Assembly (NCBI RefSeq): GCF_041435055.1
Contig: NZ_CP108002.1
Location: 5,270,001 to 5,334,000 of the forward strand
Direction of reading: 5' to 3'
Source: Streptomyces sp. NBC_00341
Lineage (GTDB): Bacteria; Actinomycetota; Actinomycetes; Streptomycetales; Streptomycetaceae
Length of the DNA: 64,000 nt
The translations under genes were made by a program, and so were the position numbers. This document shows positions 9,300 to 15,247 of this stretch, one piece after another. The number at the start of each line of letters is the position of its first letter. The first letter of the stretch is position 1. Below the pieces are notes generated by a model, which saw only the letters and a list, made by a program, of their open reading frames with translations, was not told the origin of the DNA and ran no database searches.

Positions 9300-9692
9300 A
9301 CGCGATCACCCCACTGCGTCGGTTTTACCGCTAAGAGGTGCCCGTGCCCGGCCCATCGGACTTCACACTCACAGTGGAGCAATTTCCCTCACATGGGCAC
9401 AGCAAGAAGATGCAGACTGCGCAACGAAGAAAAACTGTCATGGCGGGAGTAGACATCTGGGTTGTGCCGTGAGTAGTGTTTTCCTCGTAACCAGGACGGC
9501 AAAGACGGCACGGCAGACACGAACTGCCGTGTGCAGGACCGCAACAGGGTGCGGAACGGCGGTGGAGTGGCGGAGCCGGAAGCGGTGGGCTCCCTCGCTG
9601 GCAGCCGGGCCGAGCGGCCCCAGGGGTCGCGAGCAGCACCCGCAGTATCCGCAGGAACGACCGATGTTCGTACGAGGTAAGGAGCCGACGCC
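9300..9692. other. Intergenic stretch with no convincing gene
   Basis: About 390 bases upstream of the HATPase gene (leftward) and of the small ORF at 9693 (rightward). The left part is relatively A+T-rich around 9360-9450 and probably holds the leftward promoter. Open frames on both strands have non-coding composition and no family resemblance. No tRNA or recognisable structured RNA was seen. Confidence 0.5.
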
Positions 9693-9842
9693 ATCAGGAT
9701 CGCCCGGGTGAGAAGAAGCGCCGCTCGGGTACCGCAGACCCCGGAACGGAAGGTGGTCCCCGGTCACGCATATGCGATCTCCGCACCTCTGCCCTCCCAG
9801 GCGGACAAGCGGAACAAGAAAGCCGGCGCAGTCAGCCGGTAG
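9693..9842 (+). CDS. Possible small ORF upstream of the MerR-like gene
   Basis: A 44-aa frame from GTG 9708 ending TAG 9840-9842 ([20 protein letters not shown]... to ...KAGAVSR). Extending five codons upstream reaches ATC at 9693, which sits 8 nt after a strong AAGGAG. Either the rare ATC codon is used or an ancestral ATG has mutated. The peptide is very basic and has no recognisable domain. The 14-bp hairpin at 9859 begins 16 nt after its stop, as a terminator or attenuator would. Coding status is uncertain. Confidence 0.25.
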   Translation: MRIARVRRSAARVPQTPERKVVPGHAYAISAPLPSQADKRNKKAGAVSR

Positions 9843-9858
9843 ATGGTGTTGAAAGCTC

Positions 9859-9890
9859 GGGGCCCGGGTGCCGCAAGGCGTTCGGGCCCC
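9859..9890 (+). promoter_or_regulatory. 14-bp stem-loop with GCAA tetraloop in the leader of the MerR-like gene
   Basis: Left arm GGGGCCCGGGTGCC (9859-9872), loop GCAA (9873-9876), right arm GGCGTTCGGGCCCC (9877-9890). In RNA all 14 positions pair, three of them G-U, and GCAA is a GNRA tetraloop. There is no T-run after it, and the MerR-like start codon is 30 nt downstream. It could be a terminator for the small ORF, an attenuator, or a stabilising 5' leader. Confidence 0.6.
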
Positions 9891-9919
9891 TCGACCATGT
9901 CCCCGAAAGATGAGGTGCT

Positions 9920-10273
9920 ATGCCCCCTCGCAGTCCCCGTCCCACCGACATCCTCGACGATGACGACTACCCCGCCTACACCATGGGCCGAGCCGCAGAG
10001 ATGCTCGGCGCCACCCCCGCCTTCCTCCGTAGCCTCGGCGAGAACCGGCTGATCATCCCCCTGCGGTCGGACGGCGGCCACCGCCGGTACTCCCGCTACC
10101 AGCTGCGCATCGCCGCCCGGGCCCGTGAACTCGTCGACCAGGGCACGAAGATCGAAGACGCCTGCCGCATCGTGATCCTCGAAGACCAGCTCGAAGAAGC
10201 CCGGCGCATCAACGCCGAATACCGCCGCGCGACCGAACAGGGAAATCCGCAGGCAACGGAAGCTTCCCGCTGA
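9920..10273 (+). CDS. MerR-like helix-turn-helix regulator
   Basis: 117 aa, ATG preceded by GAGG at 5-7 nt. The MerR-type winged HTH is AYTMGRAAEMLGATPAFLRS (about 20-39), then LIIPLRSDGGHRRYSRYQL, where the GGHRRYS wing is diagnostic. The C-terminal part (RARELVDQGTKIEDACRIV, then a Glu/Arg-rich helix) should form the dimerisation coiled coil. It has no effector-binding domain or metal-binding cysteines, so it probably senses nothing directly and acts as a short DNA-binding protein, as many Streptomyces MerR-like proteins do. Its leader carries the 9859-9890 hairpin. Confidence 0.85.
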   Translation: MPPRSPRPTDILDDDDYPAYTMGRAAEMLGATPAFLRSLGENRLIIPLRSDGGHRRYSRYQLRIAARARELVDQGTKIEDACRIVILEDQLEEARRINAEYRRATEQGNPQATEASR

Positions 10274-10333
10274 CGCGTGCCGCGGAAGGGCTTTGAAGTG
10301 GGGAGCTCTCCCGCGAGCCTGGCTGACCCCGAA

Positions 10334-10717
10334 TCAGTGGGCCCTCGGCGGAGGCGTCGGGGGCGTGAGCGTCAGGTGGAGCAGGGGGCGTACGTGCCAC
10401 TCGATGTGGCGCCCCTCGCGGAGCAGCAGCGTGAACCCGCACGGCTCGCCGCGGTGCAGCGCCCCGAGCGCTTGTACCCAGCCGCCCTGGTCCGCCCAGT
10501 AGAGCGCCCGCGCCGCCTCGCGCGGGTTCAGCCCCAGTACGTGGCTCGCGCGGAGCTGGACGCGGATGACACGGATCGCCTCGCGGGGGCCGGGCAGGAC
10601 GCGCAGGTCGACCGGTTCCGGGACGAAGTTGGTGGCGGGGGAGTACCGGAGCACCTCGAACCGGAAGCCGCGCTCGACGCGGGCCTCTGCGGGGGCGGCT
10701 TGGGGTGACGTACGCAT
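10334..10717 (-). CDS. Hypothetical protein of unknown family
   Basis: 127 aa from ATG 10717 (MRTSPQAAPAEARVERGF...); the longer in-frame extension to 10903 crosses the inverted-repeat operator and looks non-coding. The sequence is hydrophilic: the middle is LRASHVLGLNPREAARALYW, the end IEWHVRPLLHLTLTP plus a Pro tail. No domain was recognised. It has a truncated relative at 8683-8795, which supports it being a real gene that has been duplicated. The two dyads at 10838-10855 and 10865-10896 lie upstream and may control it. Confidence 0.55.
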   Translation of the reverse strand: MRTSPQAAPAEARVERGFRFEVLRYSPATNFVPEPVDLRVLPGPREAIRVIRVQLRASHVLGLNPREAARALYWADQGGWVQALGALHRGEPCGFTLLLREGRHIEWHVRPLLHLTLTPPTPPPRAH

Positions 10718-10837
10718 GGTCGACCGTCCGATCACAGCGTGTGGGTGTGCGTGGCCATCAACGGGTCCGAATGCAGGGGGAGTTGCGGCGTCACCGGGTG
10801 CGGTTGAGTGGCACGCCCAGCCGGGGTGGCGACGTAC

Positions 10838-10855
10838 GGTGACCGTAGCGTCACC
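10838..10855. promoter_or_regulatory. Inverted repeat GGTGAC-N6-GTCACC
   Basis: GGTGAC at 10838-10843 and its exact reverse complement at 10850-10855, separated by six bases. It lies 121 bases upstream of the ATG at 10717, next to the larger dyad at 10865. Probably an operator; the binding protein is unknown. Confidence 0.45.
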
Positions 10856-10864
10856 GATACGCGG

Positions 10865-10896
10865 GGCGCAACAGTGGGACGTCCCAAAGTTGTGCC
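10865..10896. promoter_or_regulatory. Back-to-back inverted 16-bp element shared with the HTH-regulator promoter
   Basis: GGCGCAACAGTGGGAC (10865-10880) abuts GTCCCAAAGTTGTGCC (10881-10896). Each half is an orientation of the element repeated in tandem at 12090-12121 (GTCCCACTGTTGCGCC, GTCCCAATGTTGCGCC). The left half is the exact reverse complement of the first tandem copy. Recurrence in another arrangement at a second site in the same locus points to a shared DNA-binding protein, most simply the HTH regulator at 11166-12014. Confidence 0.7.
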
Positions 10897-10907
10897 GGGC
10901 CACGTGA

Positions 10908-10942
10908 AGCGCCCTCCGCCTGTCGTTCAGGCGGAGGGCGCT
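10908..10942 (-). terminator. Rho-independent-type terminator after the HTH-DUF397 pair
   Basis: A perfect 15-bp stem (AGCGCCCTCCGCCTG, loop TCGTT, CAGGCGGAGGGCGCT) lies 12 bases past the DUF397 stop on the minus strand. There is no T-tract, as is usual in Streptomyces. Confidence 0.8.
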
Positions 10943-10954
10943 CGGCCGAGTTGG

Positions 10955-11155
10955 TCAGATCAGGTGGTCGAACTCGCCGGCCTTGACGCCCAGGACGAAG
11001 GCGCGGAGCTTGGCGACGCTCGTCGTGACGACCAGGTCGGGGTCATCGCTCTCGCGCATCTTGATCGCGCCGTCCACGGGCGCCAGCTCGATGCAGCTCT
11101 GGTTGTCGTCCGGTCCCGAGAATGAGGATTTCTGCCAGTTGATTGCCTCTGTCAT
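10955..11155 (-). CDS. DUF397 domain protein
   Basis: 66 aa (MTEAINWQKSSFSGPDDN...), with the DUF397 hallmarks WxKSSFSG at the start, a mid-region with CIELAP and IKMRESDDP, and a C-terminal FVLGVKAGEFD (compare F-xGVKxGEFD). It follows the HTH regulator with only 10 bases between, so they are co-transcribed. In the WhiJ/AbaA systems of Streptomyces such small acidic proteins work with the adjacent HTH regulator in developmental and antibiotic control; the molecular role is thought to be antagonism or modulation of DNA binding. Confidence 0.9.
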   Translation of the reverse strand: MTEAINWQKSSFSGPDDNQSCIELAPVDGAIKMRESDDPDLVVTTSVAKLRAFVLGVKAGEFDHLI

Positions 11156-11165
11156 GCCCGTTGGC

Positions 11166-12014
11166 TCACATTTCCTTTGCGCCGCGTTGGATGAATTGGT
11201 CTGATTCTTTCGGGCCGAGGGCGATCGACTCGACGGATTCGAGCAGTGCGCGGTACTTGGCGACTTGGGCCTCGGCGTCCAGGAAGCCCGAGTTGAACGA
11301 GCTGTCGATCTGGACTGTGTCGAGTGCCGGAATAGTGGCTCCGGCATACAGCACCGAGTGCACCGAACTGGTGATCTGCGCGGAGAACGGGATGATGCGG
11401 ACGGTCACGGATGGCCAAGTGGAAACCGTGCGCAGAAACTCCAGCTGCTCGCGCATCGTGTCGGCGTCGCAGTACCGCATGCGAAGTGCGGCCTCGTGGA
11501 TGAACGCTTCGAACGGGGTGGGCTGGGGGCGGTCGAAGATCTCGCGTCGCCTGGTGCGGTGCTCAACGCGCGTGTTCAGTTCCGAGGCCGGGAGATCGGC
11601 AAGACCGCCCTGAATGAGTGCTCTCGCGTATGCCTCCGTCTGGAACACGCCGGGTACATAGAGCATCTGAATAGTGCGGATGTATATGGCGTGATGCTCC
11701 AGCTCGGCCAGGTCCAGGAATCCGGGTGAAAGTATGCCCCGGTACTCCTCCCACCAGCCCTTGGTGCGCTCCTCGGCCATACTCGCGAGTGCGTCCACCA
11801 GATGTTTCGTACCGGCCGAGTAATGAGCGGCGAGGCGACGGACGCGCTGGTCGCTCACGCCGTAGCGACCGGATTCGATGTGGCTGATCTGCGCGCGTTC
11901 GCCGCCCAGGAACGCGGCGGCCTCGCTCCCGGACATTCCGGCGCGCTCGCGCAGCTTGCGAAGCTCCGCGCCCAATCGCTTCTGCCTGGCGGTCGGGTAG
12001 CTCCTTGGTGGCAT
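11166..12014 (-). CDS. XRE-type HTH regulator with DUF5753 (WhiJ-like)
   Basis: 282 aa from ATG 12014 (MPPRSYPTARQKRLGAELRK); the longer open frame to 12500 overlaps the divergent gene and the operator repeats. The N-terminal HTH is LRERAGMSGSEAAAFLG with GERAQISHIESGRYG (about 19-50). The C-terminal DUF5753 ligand-binding-like part includes GLLSPGF-type ILSPGFLDLAELE, the IRTIQMLYVPGVFQTEAYAR stretch, TRVEHRTRRREIF and PSVTVRIIPF. It forms an operon with DUF397 and is divergent from an HATPase, the classical abaA/whiJ arrangement. Tandem 16-bp repeats 76-107 bases upstream of its start are probable autoregulatory operators. Confidence 0.9.
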   Translation of the reverse strand: MPPRSYPTARQKRLGAELRKLRERAGMSGSEAAAFLGGERAQISHIESGRYGVSDQRVRRLAAHYSAGTKHLVDALASMAEERTKGWWEEYRGILSPGFLDLAELEHHAIYIRTIQMLYVPGVFQTEAYARALIQGGLADLPASELNTRVEHRTRRREIFDRPQPTPFEAFIHEAALRMRYCDADTMREQLEFLRTVSTWPSVTVRIIPFSAQITSSVHSVLYAGATIPALDTVQIDSSFNSGFLDAEAQVAKYRALLESVESIALGPKESDQFIQRGAKEM

Positions 12015-12089
12015 CGGCCCTCCCCTTCGTGCGGATAAGAGTGTGCCGCGCCACTGTGCCGCTGGTCCACTCGTATGGGTGTTACGACC

Positions 12090-12121
12090 GTCCCACTGTT
12101 GCGCCGTCCCAATGTTGCGCC
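12090..12121. promoter_or_regulatory. Two perfectly abutting 16-bp direct repeats (probable operator)
   Basis: GTCCCACTGTTGCGCC at 12090-12105 and GTCCCAATGTTGCGCC at 12106-12121, differing at one base. They lie between the divergent HTH regulator (start 12014) and HATPase gene (start 12277), and the same element forms the inverted pair at 10865-10896. A 16-bp period puts two binding sites about one and a half helical turns apart, which suggests cooperative binding. Confidence 0.72.
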
Positions 12122-12276
12122 CTAATGTCCTGGCGTATCGACCGGAAACGGTTCGGCGCTCCGAAGTGCAGCCACCCGTAGGCGAGTTCACCTTGCCCGG
12201 GATGCGGCCGATGCCACGGTTCACCGGAACGGTCCGGCGACGTACCGGAGACCCGCACCCGTAGGGAGACCGCGCC

Positions 12277-12747
12277 ATGACCCCCGTAACCGTTCCGCCC
12301 CCGCCCGCCCCGTACCTCCCGCAGCGCGGCGAGCGATACCGGCTCGTCGCGCCGAACAGCCCCACCGCACCCCGGGTCGCGCGGGACTTCGTGGGCACGC
12401 TGCTGCGGGCCACCGAGCACCCAAGGCTGGTCGACGACGCCCGGTTGTGCGTGAGCGAGGTGGTGTCCAACGCGCACTGCCATACGCGGTCCGCCCGCAT
12501 CCGGGTCGATGTGACGGTGAACCGGCGTCAGGTCATGGTCTACGTGACCGACGGCGAGCCCGGCCGGCTGCCGAGGCCGGGCGCCGCGCCGCACGCGGAG
12601 AGCGGGCGCGGGCTCGTCATCGTGGAGAGCCTGACGGACCGGTGGGGGACCACGACGCGCGGCGGGCGGGTACGGAACGCCAAGACGGTCTGGTTCGTCC
12701 TCGTTGAACCGGCTGGGGCCCCGGGGCCATCGCGATTCGCTGGCTGA
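12277..12747 (+). CDS. HATPase-domain ATP-binding protein (AbaA/WhiJ-locus type)
   Basis: 156 aa, ATG with GGGAG upstream. A small GHKL ATPase: N-box VSEVVSNAHCHTRS (a Cys-His variant of the usual NAxxH), then DGEPGRLPRPG and ESGRGLVIVESLTDRWG as G-boxes. It is divergent from the HTH-DUF397 operon and shares its 262-bp control region with the tandem 16-bp repeats. In such triads the ATPase-like protein is a conserved companion of the HTH regulator and is often described as anti-sigma-like. Domain assignment is secure, function inferred from context. Confidence 0.86.
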   Translation: MTPVTVPPPPAPYLPQRGERYRLVAPNSPTAPRVARDFVGTLLRATEHPRLVDDARLCVSEVVSNAHCHTRSARIRVDVTVNRRQVMVYVTDGEPGRLPRPGAAPHAESGRGLVIVESLTDRWGTTTRGGRVRNAKTVWFVLVEPAGAPGPSRFAG

Positions 12748-12790
12748 GACCGGACCGGTCAGAGCAGATGCAAGCGGTTCCCGATGGGAA
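12748..12790. promoter_or_regulatory. Two short perfect dyads upstream of the lasso-locus regulator
   Basis: GACCGG-A-CCGGTC at 12748-12760 and TTCCC-GAT-GGGAA at 12778-12790, within 90 bases upstream of the HTH gene at 12838/12856. Either could be an autoregulatory operator; the first could also help end transcription of the HATPase gene. Confidence 0.4.
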
Positions 12791-12837
12791 TGTTCGCAGT
12801 GGTGGGCTAAGAACGGTATCGGCAGGGACAACCTGAA

Positions 12838-13641
12838 ATGGCGTGGGGTGGGGCTATGACGAGTGGGGCAGCGGGAGCGAGGTCGGCGCTGCGGCGTGCC
12901 CGCTTAGCTCGCAATCTGACGTTGGAGGAGGCGGCGGAGCAGCTCAACGCGGTCACAGGCGGTGCAACCGATGCGAGTCTGCTCAGTGCCTGGGAGTCGG
13001 GCCGAAGGCGCACCGGGATCAAGAACCGGGCGGGATTGTGCGAGTTGTACGGCCAGTCGTCGGAGGTTCTCTTCACTCATCAGGACGGTCTCGGCAGCAT
13101 CAGTGTTCTGGAGGCGTCGGGTACCGATGTCGTCGTCCGAGTGCTGACCAGATACACCGATCTCATCGCGGCCATGGTCGATGTGGTGGCTGGAGCGCGG
13201 GAGAGGCTCGTGGTGACGGGCAGTCGCAGCCGGGAGGGGGCGTATTTGGCGGCTATCGAGAGGGTGGTGGCCGAGCAGGCCGATCTGGTGCATTACCGGG
13301 TGCTCTACGGTCCGCCGCGTCATCGGGCTCTTTCCGAGCACTTGGTGCGGTTGTTGGAGCTGCGTGATCCGTTGGAGCGCCGTAACGGAGTCAAGACGCT
13401 GCATATCGGTCTGGTGGAGCCGCTGTCGGCGATGGAACGCTTTTTCGTGGCCTCCGAGAGCGAGGCCGTAGTGCCGCTGCCGAGCTTCCATGGTGCTGAA
13501 GGCTTCGACTGCGGGGTCCTGCTGGGCCGCGAGGCGGCGGTGGGGTTGGTCCAGCATGCCCGAGAGGCCTGCGCGTCTGCCCGGCTGGTGGAGACGATGG
13601 AGGCTGTGCGAGCACTGCCTTTGCGGCAGGCCGAATGCTGA
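12838..13641 (+). CDS. HTH (XRE-like) regulator of the lasso-peptide locus, TTA-containing
   Basis: 267 aa from ATG 12838 (an ATG at 12856 after GGTGGGG is an equally good start). The N-terminal HTH is ALRRARLARNLTLEEAAEQL with LLSAWESGRRRTG (about 15-60), a Cro/CI-type fold. The C-terminal ~170 residues (VVAGARERLVVTGSRSREGA, VHYRVLYGPPRHRAL, HIGLVEP) resemble the phospholipase-D-like or transcript-regulator effector part found in other Streptomyces HTH proteins, without a clear catalytic motif. Codon 23 (12904-12906) is TTA, the rare leucine codon read by bldA tRNA, typical of cluster-situated regulators. It ends 13 bases before the M20 peptidase gene and probably shares its transcript. Confidence 0.8.
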   Translation: MAWGGAMTSGAAGARSALRRARLARNLTLEEAAEQLNAVTGGATDASLLSAWESGRRRTGIKNRAGLCELYGQSSEVLFTHQDGLGSISVLEASGTDVVVRVLTRYTDLIAAMVDVVAGARERLVVTGSRSREGAYLAAIERVVAEQADLVHYRVLYGPPRHRALSEHLVRLLELRDPLERRNGVKTLHIGLVEPLSAMERFFVASESEAVVPLPSFHGAEGFDCGVLLGREAAVGLVQHAREACASARLVETMEAVRALPLRQAEC

Positions 13642-13654
13642 GGCGAGGAGAAGT

Positions 13655-14857
13655 ATGAGGAACAACTTGGTCGCCGAAGCTGCTGAACAGGCTTCTTCGG
13701 TCGTCGACTTGGCCCAGGAGTTGATTCGGCGGCCGAGCCGTGGCGGCATCGACGATTACGCTCCCGTCCTGGCCGTTCTGGAGTCCTGGCTGACGGGGCG
13801 TTCGCTGCCGCACCGGCGCCTGCACGACGAGCACGGTCAGCTCGTCGGCCTGCTCGTGGAGATCGCCGGTGGCCGGTCCGGCCGGTGGTGGGCCCTGGAC
13901 GCCTGCGTCGACACCGCGCCGTTCGGAGATGAGGGCGCGTGGTCGTTCCCGCCCACGATCGGTGACGTAGCCGGCCAGTGGTTGAGGGGCAGAGGGGCGG
14001 CCGACTCGAAGCTGGCTGCCTCCGCGTTCTGTCACATCGCCGCCGACCTGCATCGCGATGCCAGCAGGTTGAAGGGGGGCCTGGCGGTGCTGCTCGATGT
14101 CGATGAGCACACGGGTGGCTTCGGCGGTGCTCGCGCTTACCTCGCCGATCCCAGCGCTGAGCGCCCGGCCGGGGTGATGATCGGCTACCCCGGCTTGGAC
14201 GAGGTCGTCGTCGGCGGGCGCGGGCTATGGCGGGCGGTGATCGCAGTGCACGCCCCCGCCGGGCACTCCGGGTCCAGACGCCTGGTGGTCAGTGCGATCT
14301 CTCGCGCCGCCCGCCTGGTTCAGCTGCTGGAGGAGGCAGACCTACCGGCCGCCCCGGGCGACGGGTCGGGTTTTCCGTTGTCGGCCAAGCTGAGCGTGAC
14401 CGCTATCCGGGGTGGTGAGGGCTTCTCCGTCACCGCGGACCGGTGTGAGCTGAACGTGGACGTGCGTACGACTCCCGGTTTCGATGCCGAGGCCGCTGAG
14501 ACGCTGGTCCGCAAGGCCGCCGCCGGACTTGATGCCGAGTTCCCCGGGCCGGCGCCCACTGTGGTGACGCCGGTGGCCTGCTGGCCTCCCTTCCAGCTGC
14601 AGCCCGACGAGCAGCCCGTTGCCGCGTTGATGGCTGCGGCGAACGTGATGGGGCTGGCGGTGCGGGCGAAGGTCGCCGGCCCCTCGAACATTGGCAACCT
14701 GCTGGCCGGGCATGGTGACGGGATCCCGGCCACCGCCGGTTTCGGCGTGCCCTACGAGGGCCTGCACGGCATCGACGAACGAGCCAGCCTTGCCGAACTG
14801 CCCCAGGTGTACGCGGTCTACCGCCAAGCCGTCCTCGATCTCCTGGGTGCCCCCTGA
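13655..14857 (+). CDS. M20-family peptidase-like protein with altered metal site
   Basis: 400 aa, ATG preceded by GGCGAGGAG. The overall pattern is M20 (ArgE/DapE/carboxypeptidase G2): LDACVDTAPF (81-90), GRGAADSK (112-119), VDEHTGGFGGA (149-159), a dimerisation-domain HSGSR with His204, and YEGLHGIDERA with His371. The usual first ligand His is Cys84, the usual second Glu of the EE pair is His152, and the usual ExxT-site acid appears to be Tyr178, while Asp86, Asp117, Glu151 and His371 remain. This is an alignment by eye. It may hydrolyse or trim a peptide with an unusual metal set, or it may have lost activity. It lies 171 bp before the lasso precursor, on the same strand. Confidence 0.82.
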   Translation: MRNNLVAEAAEQASSVVDLAQELIRRPSRGGIDDYAPVLAVLESWLTGRSLPHRRLHDEHGQLVGLLVEIAGGRSGRWWALDACVDTAPFGDEGAWSFPPTIGDVAGQWLRGRGAADSKLAASAFCHIAADLHRDASRLKGGLAVLLDVDEHTGGFGGARAYLADPSAERPAGVMIGYPGLDEVVVGGRGLWRAVIAVHAPAGHSGSRRLVVSAISRAARLVQLLEEADLPAAPGDGSGFPLSAKLSVTAIRGGEGFSVTADRCELNVDVRTTPGFDAEAAETLVRKAAAGLDAEFPGPAPTVVTPVACWPPFQLQPDEQPVAALMAAANVMGLAVRAKVAGPSNIGNLLAGHGDGIPATAGFGVPYEGLHGIDERASLAELPQVYAVYRQAVLDLLGAP

Positions 14858-15028
14858 GCTGCCTGGACACCAGCAGAGTTCCAGTTCGGTCCCACCCTTG
14901 AGTTCTACGAAGTCCCCAACTGCAGATCTGTCGGCCCGTGCAGGCGGGCGGTGTCATAGAAGTAGTCCAGCAGCCGCCCAGGCGCCAGTGCCCAGGTGGC
15001 AGAGACACCTGCCGAGAAGGGGAATCCG

Positions 15029-15160
15029 ATGGACGGACTGTTCAGCACCGACCTGGCCACAGCCGAGGAACCGCTGGTCGTGGAGATCGGCGACGCCGCG
15101 ACCTTGACCGAGGGACAGGGCCAGGGCAGCAGCGAGGACAAGCGTCGCGCATACAACTGA
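15029..15160 (+). CDS. Albusnodin-type lasso peptide precursor
   Basis: A 43-aa gene (ATG 15029, GAGAAGGGG upstream, stop 15158-15160). Leader: MDGLFSTDLATAEEPLVVEI then GDAATLTE (residues 1-28). Core: GQGQGSSEDKRRAYN (29-43). The leader follows the lasso consensus YxxPxLxxxGxxxxxTx with Pro15, Gly21 and the essential Thr27 at position -2; the Tyr position is Ala12. Core Gly1 with Glu8 or Asp9 gives an 8- or 9-residue macrolactam. The core is close to albusnodin as I recall it (GQGGGQSEDKRRAYNC), which is acetylated on Lys10; Lys10 is kept here. The present core lacks the final Cys and differs at positions 4 and 6. Followed in order by C, B and acetyltransferase genes. Confidence 0.93.
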   Translation: MDGLFSTDLATAEEPLVVEIGDAATLTEGQGQGSSEDKRRAYN

Positions 15161-15170
15161 TGCGCCATGC

Positions 15171-15207
15171 GGGGGTGGTGAGCCCGGTCGCGGGCGGCGC
15201 CACCCCC
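15171..15207 (+). terminator. Stem-loop between lasso precursor and cyclase genes (probable attenuator)
   Basis: GGGGGTGG (15171-15178) pairs with CCACCCCC (15200-15207), with a second inner pairing GCCCG-GTCG-CGGGC. It begins 10 bases after the precursor stop and is followed by a T-containing stretch (TGTTCCCGTCCTTGTC). A partial terminator here would give more precursor than enzyme mRNA, as in other RiPP operons. The cyclase start is 40 bases downstream. Confidence 0.65.
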
Positions 15208-15247
15208 TGTTCCCGTCCTTGTCTGTCCGCTTCGCCCGGAGGATGCC

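Noticed and set aside
14905..14990. Minus-strand reading ending LLDYFYDTARLHGPTDLQLG in the gap before the lasso precursor
   Set aside because: The C-terminal part reads like real protein, but the upstream frame runs antisense through the precursor and cyclase and no start or family can be given; at most a 3' fragment of an old gene.
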